From: Halomonas citrativorans
GTDB taxonomy: Bacteria; Pseudomonadota; Gammaproteobacteria; Pseudomonadales; Halomonadaceae
Assembly: GCF_900163645.1 (NCBI RefSeq)
Contig: NZ_FUKM01000028.1
Location: forward strand, 62,001-126,000
Direction of reading: 5' to 3'
Length of the DNA: 64,000 nt
Both the position numbers and the translations under genes were made by a program. Every line of letters starts with the position of its first letter. The stretch's first letter is position 1. The notes under the pieces are model-generated. The model worked only from the letters and a program-made list of their open reading frames with translations. It was not told where the DNA came from and searched no databases. Shown piece by piece: positions 50,114 to 60,048 of the stretch.

Positions 50114-51463
50114 TCAGGCCTCTTTCTCGATCATGGCGAGGTTGTCACGCAGGATAGGGCCATACTCATATTTGCCGGGGCAAACGTATGTGCACAGCGC
50201 CAGGTCCTCTTCGTCTAGCTCAAGACATCCAAGTTGCATGGCAACTTCAATGTCACCCACGATCAGCGAGCGCAGCAGCTGAGTCGGCATGATATCCAGC
50301 GGCATTACCGTCTCGTAAGTACCAATCGGTACCATGGCACGTTCAGAGCCATTGGTCGACGTGGTAGGCGCGTAGTTACGCAGGCCTTTAATACGCGAGA
50401 AGTAAATACCCAGAATCGAGTGACGATCGGCCCCAAGAGAAAGCCAGCCTAACAAGGCACGCTTGTTGCCCTCTTCAAGCAAGCTAATCTGATTGCTGAA
50501 ACGCCCCAGGTAGGTCAGGTGTCCTTCCGCCGAGAAGCCCGAAAAAACCGAACCAGAAATTACTCGGGTGTCATCAGGTTTGATGACTTCGCCTGCCAAA
50601 AACTCTTGGGTACTTGCTCCCAAGCGGGTACGCAGAAGACGAGGTTTTTCAGCGCGTGGGCCGCCAACAGCGACAACACGAGTTGTATGCAGTTTGCCTT
50701 CGGCAAAGAGCTTACCAAACGCGATCACATCCTGATAACCGATATGCCAGACTTGTCTGTGCAGCGCGACTGGCGAAAGATAATGGATATGCGTACCCAC
50801 CAGACCCGCAGGATGCGGACCGGCAAAACTTTCGGTTTTCACACCGTCAACATCCCCGCCAGGGATATTGGCATCAGCCCCCGTGCACAGAAAAACGTTG
50901 CCCTCGGTCAGGCGTGTTAGCACCTTGAGGCCGTCTTCAAATGCCTGGGTTTCTTCATTGATGACAATTGCTGGATCAGCGCTTAACGGGTGGGTATCCA
51001 CGGCCGTTACAAAGATATCAGCAGGAATGCTATCAATAGCTGGCGTGCGAGAGAAAGGACGTGTGCGCAATGCTGTCCAAAGCCCCGACTCAACGAGCTG
51101 GTCAACGACCAACTGTCGATCAAGCTGCACTAAAGAAGCGCGATCATGGGAAGCAAATGCCATCGCTTCTTCATTCTCGTCAACTTTAATAACGACAGAC
51201 AGCAGGCGACGCTTTTCGCCACGGTTAATGGATACTACTTCACCACTTGCTGGTGCCGTAAAACGCACACCCTCAATTTTTTTATCGGTAAAGAGCAGTT
51301 GGCCCAGTTTGACCTTATCCCCTTCCTGAACTTCCATGGTTGGCTTCATGCCAACGTAGTCAGTGCCCAGGATTGCCACGTAACGCACAGGCTGCGCATC
51401 TTCAATACGCTGCTCGGGCGCTCCCGTGATGGGGAGATCCAGGCCTTTTTTGACTTCGATCAT
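50114..51463 (-). CDS. nqrA: Na+-NQR subunit A
   Basis: Cytoplasmic peripheral subunit of the sodium pump. [18 protein letters not shown] at the N-terminus, [20 protein letters not shown], and GAHxxGLxGTHIH-type [19 protein letters not shown] are the family signatures. Length 449 is typical. First gene of the operon, with a candidate promoter about 140 nt upstream (51604-51632). Confidence 0.97.
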   Translation of the reverse strand: MIEVKKGLDLPITGAPEQRIEDAQPVRYVAILGTDYVGMKPTMEVQEGDKVKLGQLLFTDKKIEGVRFTAPASGEVVSINRGEKRRLLSVVIKVDENEEAMAFASHDRASLVQLDRQLVVDQLVESGLWTALRTRPFSRTPAIDSIPADIFVTAVDTHPLSADPAIVINEETQAFEDGLKVLTRLTEGNVFLCTGADANIPGGDVDGVKTESFAGPHPAGLVGTHIHYLSPVALHRQVWHIGYQDVIAFGKLFAEGKLHTTRVVAVGGPRAEKPRLLRTRLGASTQEFLAGEVIKPDDTRVISGSVFSGFSAEGHLTYLGRFSNQISLLEEGNKRALLGWLSLGADRHSILGIYFSRIKGLRNYAPTTSTNGSERAMVPIGTYETVMPLDIMPTQLLRSLIVGDIEVAMQLGCLELDEEDLALCTYVCPGKYEYGPILRDNLAMIEKEA

Positions 51464-51603
51464 AGTCTCGCCCAGTTGATGGATCGGATATACGAAGGTA
51501 AGGGGTTCGAATGCTTATTTTCTGTTCAGTGAATTGTTGTTTTCTGTCAGATCGTTACCAGTCAGGCCCAAGCACGCTTGAACCACCCCGAAAAATCTAC
51601 AGC

Positions 51604-51632
51604 ATTATAAAGATAAGCGCGGCCAATGACCA
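51604..51632 (-). promoter_or_regulatory. candidate sigma-70 promoter of nqrABCDEF
   Basis: On the minus strand TATAAT is a perfect -10 (51604-51609), and TGGTCA (51627-51632) is a 4/6 match to -35 with 17-nt spacing. It lies just after the gap terminator and before nqrA. Confidence 0.5.
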
Positions 51633-51686
51633 CATCCCTGATGCCCACAAAAAGTGTTACATGCCATCCATTCCAATTGATTTTAC

Positions 51687-51715
51687 AATTAAAAACGCCA
51701 CCCGAAGGTGGCGTT
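51687..51715 (-). terminator. intrinsic terminator of gap
   Basis: Perfect 9-bp stem (51694-51702 with 51707-51715) with a TTCG tetraloop on the minus strand, followed by TTTAATTG, about 60 nt after the gap stop. Confidence 0.88.
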
Positions 51716-51774
51716 AAGCAATCCAGACGTGATGAAAAAAGCTATTCCGCAGCTAATTCACCGGCATAGAGGCA

Positions 51775-53247
51775 CTATGCGTGGCGTGGCAGTTTTAAAA
51801 ACTGTACGTTCGACATTTGCTGCAGGATGCGAATAACCTGGCAGCTGTAACCAAACTCATTGTCGTACCATACGTACACAACCACGTGATTACCGTTAGC
51901 AATCGTTGCTTTTGCGTCCACGATGCCAGCATGGCGGTTGCCCACGAAGTCCGATGAAACCACCTCAGCAGAGTCCACATAATCAATCTGCTTCTGATAA
52001 GACGAATCAATGGACATACGGCGCAAATAGTCATTCAGCGCGGCAGCATCGGTTGGCTTATCTAACGTCAGGTTCAAAATGGCCATGGAGACATTCGGCG
52101 TCGGCACGCGAATCGCATTGCCCGTTAGCTTACCTTCCAATTCAGGTAGCGCTTTTGCTGCTGCTTTGGCCGCACCCGTTTCGGTTAATACCATGTTAAG
52201 CGCCGCACTGCGGCCACGACGATCACCCTTATGATAGTTATCAATCAGGTTCTGGTCGTTGGTGTAAGCATGAACAGTTTCCACATGACCGGTGGCGACC
52301 CCGTACTGATCATTGAGCACCTTTAGAACGGGCACAATGGCATTGGTGGTACAGGAAGCCGCCGATACAATACGGTCATTCTCACCAATGGTCGCGTGGT
52401 TAACACCGTAAACGATATTTTTAATATCGCCCTTACCTGGCGCCGTTAATAGCGCCTTGGCCGCGCCTTTACACTCCAGGTGTTGGCCCAAACCAGCCTC
52501 ATCGCGCCAAATGCCGGTATTATCAACAATGACCGCGTTTTTGATGCCATAAGTGGTGTAATCGATTTCGCTGGGTGAGTCAGCGTAAATAACCTGAACC
52601 ACATTGCCATTTACAGTAAGCGTACGCGCTTCGGCATCAACAGAAATAGTGCCTTCAAACGGGCCATGCACCGAGTCACGACGCAGTAAGCTGGCACGCT
52701 TTTCAAGGTCTTTACCCACATCGCCACGCCCACGCACCACAATCGCGCGCAAACGCAACAGGTTTCCGCCACCGGCTTTTTCAACCAGCACACGCGCCAG
52801 CAGACGACCAATGCGCCCAAAACCGTAAAGTACAACGTCCTGCGGCTCGCCTTTACTGGCTCCCGGCTGATAACCGCCAATAATATCCTGCAGTTCGTTA
52901 TGCAAGAATGCGCTTAAATCACCACCGCCCTGCTTTTTAAACATGACCGCCAGCTTACCCACATCAACATGAGCAGGCCCCAGATTAAGCGCGCTCATCG
53001 CTTCAACGATGGGGAAGGTGTCCTCAACCGACAGTTCTGTTCCTTCAATTTTGCGCACAAACCGATGATCTTTCAGGATACGAATAACGGACTGGTTGAT
53101 CAGCGAGCGCCCATACATGGTAGCCACAACATTGTTATGCCGATAAAGGCGCCCAACAAGCGGGATCATCTGTTCGGCCAGAGCCTGGTTGTTCTGCCAT
53201 TCCTCAAAAACGTTTTCGAGAGCTTGCTGACTCACATGCGGCCTCAT
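51775..53247 (-). CDS. gap: long-form glyceraldehyde-3-phosphate dehydrogenase
   Basis: GAPDH of the roughly 490-residue type found in Pseudomonas and relatives. An N-terminal helical extension of about 135 residues precedes the Rossmann motif VVLYGFGRIGRLLARVL (138-154). The active-site Cys299 lies in SAASCTTNAIVPVLKVL, and the C-terminal YVWYDNEFGYSCQVIRI is standard. The extension contains no known catalytic motif. In Pseudomonas aeruginosa the equivalent gene is also next to mfd. Direction of use (glycolytic or gluconeogenic) cannot be told from sequence. Confidence 0.92.
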   Translation of the reverse strand: MRPHVSQQALENVFEEWQNNQALAEQMIPLVGRLYRHNNVVATMYGRSLINQSVIRILKDHRFVRKIEGTELSVEDTFPIVEAMSALNLGPAHVDVGKLAVMFKKQGGGDLSAFLHNELQDIIGGYQPGASKGEPQDVVLYGFGRIGRLLARVLVEKAGGGNLLRLRAIVVRGRGDVGKDLEKRASLLRRDSVHGPFEGTISVDAEARTLTVNGNVVQVIYADSPSEIDYTTYGIKNAVIVDNTGIWRDEAGLGQHLECKGAAKALLTAPGKGDIKNIVYGVNHATIGENDRIVSAASCTTNAIVPVLKVLNDQYGVATGHVETVHAYTNDQNLIDNYHKGDRRGRSAALNMVLTETGAAKAAAKALPELEGKLTGNAIRVPTPNVSMAILNLTLDKPTDAAALNDYLRRMSIDSSYQKQIDYVDSAEVVSSDFVGNRHAGIVDAKATIANGNHVVVYVWYDNEFGYSCQVIRILQQMSNVQFLKLPRHA

Positions 53248-53476
53248 TGGGTAATGATAAGGTAGTGATAAAAGGTTTCAGGCGCATTATCCCGGCCTTA
53301 TTAGCTACTCGCAATGGAAGGATGGTCGCACACGTTGTAGGGGTATTACAGGAATAGAGGTTTGACTACAAACACAAAATAGGCTCTCACATTAACAGTA
53401 ATGTTTTGGTCCTCTAACTGAAAGAGGCGATCGTGTATGATCCAGTATCCGTTTCAGCGCAAAATGATACCTGACT

Positions 53477-56400
53477 ATGCCTTCATTCTCTCTGCTCGAA
53501 CCGCCTCAGCCACACGGGGCTCGCGACACGCTTTTCTGGACAGCGCCCCCGGGTAGTGCGTCTGCACTGGCGTTAGCCCAGGTAGCTTCTAGCGCCCCGC
53601 TGCTGGTAATTACACCCAACACGGCCAGCGCTCAACGTCTGGAACAAGACCTGGCGTTCTACAGCGATGTCCCAGTACTGCCATTCCCTGATTGGGAAAC
53701 CCTCCCCTACGACAGTTTTTCTCCGCATCAGGATATCGTCTCGGCCCGCTTGCGCACGTTACGCCAGCTACAAGACGGTGTTCGCGGCATTGTATTGGTG
53801 CCTATTAATACATTAATGCAGCGCCTTCCCCCGGTCTCGTATATCGCGGGGCGTGTAATGACGCTGAACGCGGGCGCCAAGCTTAACCGGGATACCTTTA
53901 GGGAGTCGCTTACGCGGGCAGGGTATCGCGCCGTTGAAACCGTGTACGAGCCTGGCGAATACGCCATACGCGGCGCACTCATTGATCTTTTTGCGATGGG
54001 GATGGATGAGCCGATTCGTATCGACTTATTTGATGATGAGATCGACACACTTCGTCATTTTGACCCTGGCAGTCAACGCTCAACGGGCAAGATAGACACG
54101 CTGGAACTACTTCCTGCCCATGAGTACTCGCTTAGCCGCAGCGCAATCGCCTGCTTTCGCGAGCAGTTTGAAACCCTGTTCGATGTCGACCCTCGTCAGT
54201 GCCCGCTCTATAACGACGCTCTTAAAGCCATACCTTCGCCTGGGCTTGAGCACTATTTGCCGCTATTTTTTGACGAAACGGCGTCTTTGTTTGATCACGT
54301 AACCGATGATACGCGGGTGGCGCTGCTACCCGGCGTTTTCCAAGCCGCCGAACAGCACTGGCAATCCATTGAAGCGCGCTACATCAATTTGGGCGTTGAC
54401 CCTACCCGCCCACTACTGCCGCCTCGCCGGGCATTTTTCCCGGTTAGCGATGTATTTTCGGCGATCAAATCACGCCCTCGTATTGAACTCACTGAAGACG
54501 AAGCGCATCGTCATGCCTTAATGCCGGAAGCAAAAGCGCTCCCGCCGCTGGCCATTAATGCACGAGCCAAACAGCCACTGAGCGAACTGGAACGTTTTTT
54601 AAATAGCGAACCTGATACGCGGATACTGTTTGTCGCTGAATCACGCGGGCGTCGCGAAGCATTAGAGGAAGTGCTTGCACCTCTAACCCTATCACTGCCT
54701 TATGTTGATAGCTTTCAGTCATTTCTTAAAAGCCAACACCCCTTCGCGATCACGGAAAGCCTGGTAGATAGCGGCTTATGGCTTACTGACCCTAGCCTTG
54801 CCGTTGTTAGCGAAACGGAACTGTTTGGCGAAGTCGTTCGCCAAAGCCGACGGCGTGAAAAAGTCACTGATGATAATGAATTAGCGGTTCGCCACCTTTC
54901 GGAACTGCGCGAAGGGGCACCTGTTGTTCATCAGGCGCATGGGGTAGGACGCTACCTGGGGCTAGAAACCCTCGCGGCCGGCGGGCAAGCCAACGAATTC
55001 TTAGCCCTCTCTTACGCCGATGGCGCCAAGCTTTATGTACCCGTTGACAGTCTTCACCTTATTTCACGCTACAGCGGTGCTGATGATGAGCTGGCACCGC
55101 TGCATAAGCTGGGTTCTGATCAGTGGGAAAAAGCGCGCCGTAAAGCGGCCGAAAAGATTCGCGATACTGCCGCTGAATTGCTGGATGTTTACGCAAGACG
55201 AGAAGCCCAGCAAGGGGTTGTCTATGAAGCGCCAGGCGATGAGTACGTGCGCTTTGCCGCCAGTTTTCCGTTTGAAGAAACGCCCGACCAACAAGCGGCT
55301 ATAGAAGCCGTCATTGAGGATATGGTTTCTCCGCAGCCCATGGACCGTGTGGTATGCGGTGATGTTGGGTTTGGTAAAACCGAAGTGGCCATGCGCGCCG
55401 CGTTTTTGGCCGTGCAGTCAGGTCGCCAGGTCGTCGTTCTCGTACCGACCACGCTGCTCGCTCGCCAGCACTTTGAAAACTTCCGTGACCGCTTTGCCGA
55501 TACGGCCGTCAATATCCGTTTGATCTCGCGCTTCACGGCGGGCAAAGAGATGACCCAGACGCTCGAAAGCATCAAAAACGGTCAAACCGATATCGTGATT
55601 GGCACCCATAAGTTGCTCTCCAAAAATGTTGAGCTACCTCAGATGGGCCTGCTAATTATCGACGAAGAGCACCGCTTTGGCGTTGCGCAAAAAGAAAAGC
55701 TTAAAACCCTGCGTGCAGAGATTGATATTCTAACACTCACCGCCACCCCCATCCCACGCACACTCAATATGGCCATGAGCGGTATTCGGGATCTTTCTAT
55801 TATTGCGACACCGCCCGCTCGCCGCTTGTCAGTTAAGACGTTTGTACAGCAGCGTGATAACAGCATTATCAAAGAAGCCCTGCTACGGGAAATACTTCGC
55901 GGTGGTCAGGTCTACTTCCTTCACAACGAAGTAAAGACGATTGAAAACGCGGCTCAACAGATCCGCGAGCTGGTGCCAGAAGCTCGCGTAGCCGTGGCGC
56001 ATGGCCAGCTCCCAGAACGCAGCCTTGAACGCGTAATGTCGGACTTTTATCATCGCCGTTTTAATGTATTGGTATGCTCAACGATCATTGAAACCGGCAT
56101 TGACGTACCCAGCGCCAATACCATTATCATAGAGCGAGCCGACAAGTTTGGCCTAGCGCAGTTGCACCAACTACGAGGGCGCGTAGGCCGCAGCCACCAC
56201 CAGGCCTATGCTTACCTGCTTACGCCTCCTCCCAAGGCCATCACGCGCGATGCGGTTAAACGCCTTGAGGCTATAAGCGCCTCTGATGACCTTGGCGCTG
56301 GGTTTACTCTGGCAAGCCACGATATGGAAATTCGTGGCGCAGGTGAGCTGCTAGGAGATGAACAAAGCGGCCAAATGGAAACCATTGGCTATACTCTTTA

Positions 56401-56926
56401 TATGGAAATGCTGGATCGAGCAGTGAAAGCAATCCGCGCTGGCAAAACACCTAATATTGAGGCGCCCTTCAATACCGGCGTAGAAATTAGCTTGAACCTG
56501 CCAGCGCTGATTCCAGATGACTATATTCATGATGTACAGCAGCGGCTTGTTATGTATAAGCGCATTGCCAATACACAAAGCGATAGTGAGCTTAAAGAAC
56601 TACAGGTCGAGCTCATTGACCGCTTCGGCCTACTGCCACAGCCGCTGAAGAACCTGATACGTCAAACAAAGCTACGCCAACGCGCAGAGCAGCTAGGCAT
56701 TAGCCGTATTGAAGCAGGCGAAAGCCGTGGCCGGGTGCTGTTTGATGGCACAACGAAGGTCGACCCACTCACCCTGGTTACGTTGATTCAAACATCGCCC
56801 AAGCACTACCGCCTGGATGGTGCAGACACCTTGCGGTTTGAATTTACAATGGAAAACAGCGATCAGCGTTTCGAGCAAGTTGAAGCACTTATAACGACCC
56901 TTAATCAAAAAGTAGCGGCGGCGTGA
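53477..56926 (+). CDS. mfd: transcription-repair coupling factor
   Basis: ATP-dependent translocase that removes RNA polymerase stalled at DNA damage and recruits UvrA. The UvrB-like N-terminal region holds FPDWETLPYDSFSPHQDI; the RNA polymerase interaction domain follows (about 475-550, GAPVVHQAHGVGRYLGL). The RecG-like helicase has Walker A GDVGFGKTEVAMRAAF (about 628), the DEEHRFG box, and TATPIPRTLNMAM. The C-terminal TRCF domain ends the protein. Length 1149 matches the family. Divergent from gap by 229 bp. Confidence 0.97.
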   Translation: MPSFSLLEPPQPHGARDTLFWTAPPGSASALALAQVASSAPLLVITPNTASAQRLEQDLAFYSDVPVLPFPDWETLPYDSFSPHQDIVSARLRTLRQLQDGVRGIVLVPINTLMQRLPPVSYIAGRVMTLNAGAKLNRDTFRESLTRAGYRAVETVYEPGEYAIRGALIDLFAMGMDEPIRIDLFDDEIDTLRHFDPGSQRSTGKIDTLELLPAHEYSLSRSAIACFREQFETLFDVDPRQCPLYNDALKAIPSPGLEHYLPLFFDETASLFDHVTDDTRVALLPGVFQAAEQHWQSIEARYINLGVDPTRPLLPPRRAFFPVSDVFSAIKSRPRIELTEDEAHRHALMPEAKALPPLAINARAKQPLSELERFLNSEPDTRILFVAESRGRREALEEVLAPLTLSLPYVDSFQSFLKSQHPFAITESLVDSGLWLTDPSLAVVSETELFGEVVRQSRRREKVTDDNELAVRHLSELREGAPVVHQAHGVGRYLGLETLAAGGQANEFLALSYADGAKLYVPVDSLHLISRYSGADDELAPLHKLGSDQWEKARRKAAEKIRDTAAELLDVYARREAQQGVVYEAPGDEYVRFAASFPFEETPDQQAAIEAVIEDMVSPQPMDRVVCGDVGFGKTEVAMRAAFLAVQSGRQVVVLVPTTLLARQHFENFRDRFADTAVNIRLISRFTAGKEMTQTLESIKNGQTDIVIGTHKLLSKNVELPQMGLLIIDEEHRFGVAQKEKLKTLRAEIDILTLTATPIPRTLNMAMSGIRDLSIIATPPARRLSVKTFVQQRDNSIIKEALLREILRGGQVYFLHNEVKTIENAAQQIRELVPEARVAVAHGQLPERSLERVMSDFYHRRFNVLVCSTIIETGIDVPSANTIIIERADKFGLAQLHQLRGRVGRSHHQAYAYLLTPPPKAITRDAVKRLEAISASDDLGAGFTLASHDMEIRGAGELLGDEQSGQMETIGYTLYMEMLDRAVKAIRAGKTPNIEAPFNTGVEISLNLPALIPDDYIHDVQQRLVMYKRIANTQSDSELKELQVELIDRFGLLPQPLKNLIRQTKLRQRAEQLGISRIEAGESRGRVLFDGTTKVDPLTLVTLIQTSPKHYRLDGADTLRFEFTMENSDQRFEQVEALITTLNQKVAAA

Positions 56927-56932
56927 ACCTTG

Positions 56933-56970
56933 GGGCAAACTGACGGCAAGCAACCATTGTTTGCCCGTTT
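56933..56970 (+). terminator. weak hairpin terminator after mfd
   Basis: GGGCAAAC (56933-56940) pairs with GTTTGCCC (56959-56966) across an 18-nt loop and is followed by GTTT only. It may slow or partly end mfd transcription before the transpeptidase gene. Confidence 0.4.
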
Positions 56971-57008
56971 ACGCGTACTAGCAGTGCACTAACTTATTAG
57001 GAAAGACC

Positions 57009-58130
57009 ATGAACATTCGTCACAAATTCAACCTTTGGGGTCCTACCAGCCTGGCAGTATTGTTGGCAGCCTCCCTTACTGGCCCTGCTTATGCGCAAAC
57101 CGCATCTGAACAAGCAGAAAATGCGCCCGCGATCGCCGATGAATCCGTGGCAAGCGCTGAGCAGATTACCGACGCGCGTGAACTACCCCGCGGGCATTTT
57201 CGACTCCCTGACCAAGGCGACATTATCGGTGAGTCGTATACCATCACGGTTGATGACCCTGCTGAGACTCTCATTGATATCGCTCGTCGTCATAATATCG
57301 GTTACGAAGAAATCCGCATGGCCAACCCCGGTGTCAGCATGTGGGTGCCTGGCGAAGGGACGGAAATCGTTATTCCAGCCCAATATATTTTACCGCCCGC
57401 ACCACGTGAAGGGGTTGTTGTTAACCTTTCGGAGCTGCGTCTGTATTACTACCCTGCCAACAACCCGGGCATCGTTGAAACGTATCCGGTGAGTGTGGGC
57501 CGTGAAGAGTTTGCAACCCCCGTTGGCATTACACGCACGACCATTAAGGTAAAAGATCCGGCGTGGGCCCCTCCTGCCTCCATGCGTCGTGAAGCGGCCG
57601 CTCGCGGCGAGCCTGCTCCCTCCGTAGTGCCTGCTGGGCCGAACAACCCTTTGGGCGAACATGCCATCCTGCTTGCTATGCCGAGCTACCTGATTCATGG
57701 CACCAACCGCCCTGATGGCGTTGGCATGCGCGCCAGCCGCGGCTGCATTCGTATGTACCCTGAAGACATTAAGTCACTCTACGAGCGCCTGCCAAGCGGT
57801 ACGCAAGTAAACTTGATGGATGCGCCTTTTAAAGCTGGCTGGGCAGCTGATGGCACGCTGTTCGTGCAGTCCTACCCGCAGCTTGAAGAGAACGTGGGTG
57901 ACTTTGAACCGCTCCTGGATGCCATTGATCGCGTTGATGCGCTAACTGAAGACCAGGTAGCTGTCGACTATGCAAAAGTAAAAAGCGCCGTAGAATCACC
58001 TAACGGCCGTTTTGTAGCCCTTTATGGCCCTCAGGCACAGCCAACCGTAGAAGAGGAGCCTGCCAGCCGTAACAGCCTGCTTGAGGAGGTAGAACTTAGC
58101 CACCGACAAATGACTGAAGAAGATGCTTAA
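57009..58130 (+). CDS. L,D-transpeptidase with LysM-like N-terminal domain
   Basis: Periplasmic YkuD-family enzyme of the ErfK/YbiS/YcfS group. A signal peptide (cleavage at AYA-QT, residue 29) is followed by a LysM-like segment (about 74-125, ETLIDIARRHNIGYEEI). The YkuD catalytic domain (about 136-275) has H230 in IHGTNRP and the nucleophile C246 in ASRGCIRMYPED. A roughly 95-residue acidic C-terminal tail follows. This architecture is that of enzymes that attach Braun-type lipoprotein to peptidoglycan. The Lpp/OprI-like gene lies just downstream, convergent, supporting that role; 3-3 crosslinking is the alternative. Confidence 0.9.
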   Translation: MNIRHKFNLWGPTSLAVLLAASLTGPAYAQTASEQAENAPAIADESVASAEQITDARELPRGHFRLPDQGDIIGESYTITVDDPAETLIDIARRHNIGYEEIRMANPGVSMWVPGEGTEIVIPAQYILPPAPREGVVVNLSELRLYYYPANNPGIVETYPVSVGREEFATPVGITRTTIKVKDPAWAPPASMRREAAARGEPAPSVVPAGPNNPLGEHAILLAMPSYLIHGTNRPDGVGMRASRGCIRMYPEDIKSLYERLPSGTQVNLMDAPFKAGWAADGTLFVQSYPQLEENVGDFEPLLDAIDRVDALTEDQVAVDYAKVKSAVESPNGRFVALYGPQAQPTVEEEPASRNSLLEEVELSHRQMTEEDA

Positions 58131-58150
58131 CCTAAAATAGACAAGCAATA

Positions 58151-58179
58151 AAAAAACCCCGCCGAGGCGGGGTTTTTTT
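58151..58179. terminator. bidirectional intrinsic terminator
   Basis: CCCCGCC-GA-GGCGGGG stem flanked by A6 and T7. It ends the transpeptidase gene (plus) and the lipoprotein gene (minus). Confidence 0.93.
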
Positions 58180-58230
58180 ACATCTTCAGCAACCGCTGAG
58201 TCAAACATCAACCCAGTGGTCCAAGCAGAA

Positions 58231-58494
58231 TTACTTCTGCATGGAGCGCTGGAACATGCGGTTCATTTCTTCACGGTTTTGCTCAGTCATCTGCAGTGCA
58301 GCATTCGCGTCACGCTGTGCCTGGTTTGCAGTGTTCAGAGCTTGTGAAGCCATGCTGCGTGCTTCTGCGGCATCAGCCTGTGCAGATTCAGCAGTCATGC
58401 GAACTTCTTCCAGAGCGCTGGTAGAAGCACAGCCAGCCAGGATTGCCAGAGAAGCGGCAGCGGCGGTCATTTTCAGAGTCGTTTTCAAAGTCAT
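58231..58494 (-). CDS. oprI: Lpp/OprI-type outer-membrane lipoprotein
   Basis: Small 87-residue lipoprotein. Signal peptide with lipobox ILAGC (Cys22), then an alanine-rich heptad coiled coil (about 27-80, with AQADAAEARSMASQALNTAN), and a C-terminal lysine (RSMQK). The pattern is that of Pseudomonas OprI and E. coli Lpp, in which the terminal lysine is joined to diaminopimelate in peptidoglycan. AAGGAG precedes the ATG, consistent with high expression. It is flanked by two L,D-transpeptidase genes. Covalent attachment is inferred from the terminal Lys and neighbours. Confidence 0.88.
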   Translation of the reverse strand: MTLKTTLKMTAAAASLAILAGCASTSALEEVRMTAESAQADAAEARSMASQALNTANQAQRDANAALQMTEQNREEMNRMFQRSMQK

Positions 58495-58703
58495 AATGTT
58501 CTCCTTGAGTCTTCCTTGGGTACAACGTTAAGGGTATGACAAACCTAGGCTAATTGCTTAGCTGCGCTTTGTCTACCTGCGGTGCAGGTTCTTTTCAGTG
58601 ACTTGTGCATGAGCACGCTAGTCAAACGCTGTTTTATAATAGACCACAACGCTTGTCTATAGCCACTTGTAGAAAACCTCTTACTTCCTTCAACAACATA
58701 AGA

Positions 58704-59333
58704 CTAGCCGATCACGACGCGAGTGCCAATATCAACAAGCTGCACAACTCGCTCAATTTGCTCATTTGTTACCGCCACGCACCCTTGAGTCCAGTGGTAA
58801 CGGCTATGAACATCAGGGTCTGCACTGCCGATACCATGAACACCAATGGCTCCACCCAGCGCCGTATTTTGCGGAGGATGGCCATATCGGCGGTAATAGT
58901 CGAAATAGGCTTCATAATCGCGTTGCGAGTATATGCCATTTTCTAACGCCATCCGCGCATGGGCCGGCGTAGGATAATCGATACCAATAAAGATATGCCA
59001 TCGACTTTCGTAATTAAAACGATTAATACGAAATTCGCCCAGCGGCGTAACGTTATCCCCCATTACCCGCTGCGTTTTTGCACCTGAGCGACCCAGCGAA
59101 ACCGGGCTAAAAAGCTCAACCAGCGTATCGCCACGATACACGCTAAGCGTAGATTCTTGATCATTTATCAATAACCATACTTCGTTGCTGTAGCGGGGCA
59201 AATGAGCCCGAGACAGTAACGTCTCAACCAGGTCTATCGGCTGTGAGTTTAGCGTAGCATTTGACGTAGCAGCGCTGGCCACTACTGGCCAGCCAAGCGC
59301 CAGCGCTAAAAAGCGGCGACGGTTTAAAGGCAT
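58704..59333 (-). CDS. L,D-transpeptidase (YkuD family), possible Tat substrate
   Basis: 209-residue YkuD enzyme. N-terminal NRRRFLALALGWPVVASA looks like a signal peptide with a twin-arginine motif. The catalytic domain includes H166 in VHGIGSAD and the nucleophile C185 in WTQGCVAVTNEQI. It has no LysM domain and resembles the YafK/YcbB-unrelated short forms that are sometimes amidases or Lpp-releasing enzymes, so attachment or release of lipoprotein, or another crosslink, are all possible. It is upstream of the Lpp-like gene on the same strand with about 210 bp between. Confidence 0.85.
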   Translation of the reverse strand: MPLNRRRFLALALGWPVVASAATSNATLNSQPIDLVETLLSRAHLPRYSNEVWLLINDQESTLSVYRGDTLVELFSPVSLGRSGAKTQRVMGDNVTPLGEFRINRFNYESRWHIFIGIDYPTPAHARMALENGIYSQRDYEAYFDYYRRYGHPPQNTALGGAIGVHGIGSADPDVHSRYHWTQGCVAVTNEQIERVVQLVDIGTRVVIG

Positions 59334-59491
59334 AGGTTAGCTCTCAAAAACAGGTTAGCTCAGCACTGGCCAACTAAGCATTTCTTGAAGGTGTTATACC
59401 TTATATACACCGCGTCTGTCAGCGATTTTGAGAACAATTTAACCATGTGGACACGCCAAGCCCTGCCAATGAAACGCTATTCAACGCAGCG

Positions 59492-59956
59492 CTAAATATC
59501 GTCAAACTTTTGCATACTGCTGACAAGCTTACGAATTTCTGCTTCGTGCCCCTCTGCCAGCGCATTAAAAAACTCTGCTTCTGGCGGTATAGCAGCTCTG
59601 GAAGCGCGATGCTCATAGAGTTCTTGAAGCTTTCGATTGGACTCAACAGCCATGCGCGCTATTTCATCGACTGAATTCCATTCAGACTTTTCCGTAAAGC
59701 GCTCAAGCTCAGGTGGCTGGGGAAACTCACTTGACTCATCAAACCAGGTCTCCAACACGTCTCTATGGTCATAACCATCATGAAACAAGTCATCAAGCCC
59801 TTTCTGCATCCGAAGCTCTCGGCTAGCTAGATAAGTCAGCACCATGCTCAAACGCTCATTATCTGTCCTATCAGCCGCTTCGCTGTACTGACGAGCCATA
59901 CGCTCGTGAAAACCTTCAGCCCATACGACTAAGTCCTTGACCTGGTTGTAGCGCAT
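59492..59956 (-). CDS. small helical protein, unknown function
   Basis: I do not recognise the family. 154 residues, predicted almost fully alpha-helical and acidic, without signal peptide or membrane helix. A repeated pattern of E/H-rich helices (AEGFHERMARQYSEAAD and NALAEGHEAEIRKLVSSM) resembles ferritin-like or hemerythrin-like four-helix bundles, but no full metal-binding E-x6-Y or E-x2-H set is evident to me. Monocistronic between the transpeptidase and a DUF6586-like gene. Confidence 0.7.
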   Translation of the reverse strand: MRYNQVKDLVVWAEGFHERMARQYSEAADRTDNERLSMVLTYLASRELRMQKGLDDLFHDGYDHRDVLETWFDESSEFPQPPELERFTEKSEWNSVDEIARMAVESNRKLQELYEHRASRAAIPPEAEFFNALAEGHEAEIRKLVSSMQKFDDI

Positions 59957-60048
59957 CCGCGTCTCCTTTTCAGTCGTTCTATCATCTCGGCAACATTATG
60001 CTGCTGTATGAGCGTAGCCGGTCAGGATAGATTCGTCATGAGGCATGC

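Larger units (their letters stand above)
51464..51774. other. 311-bp intergenic region between nqrA and gap
   Basis: Contains the candidate nqr promoter (51604-51632), a leader of about 135 nt for nqrA, and the gap terminator (51687-51715), all on the minus strand. I see no gene in it. Confidence 0.6.
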
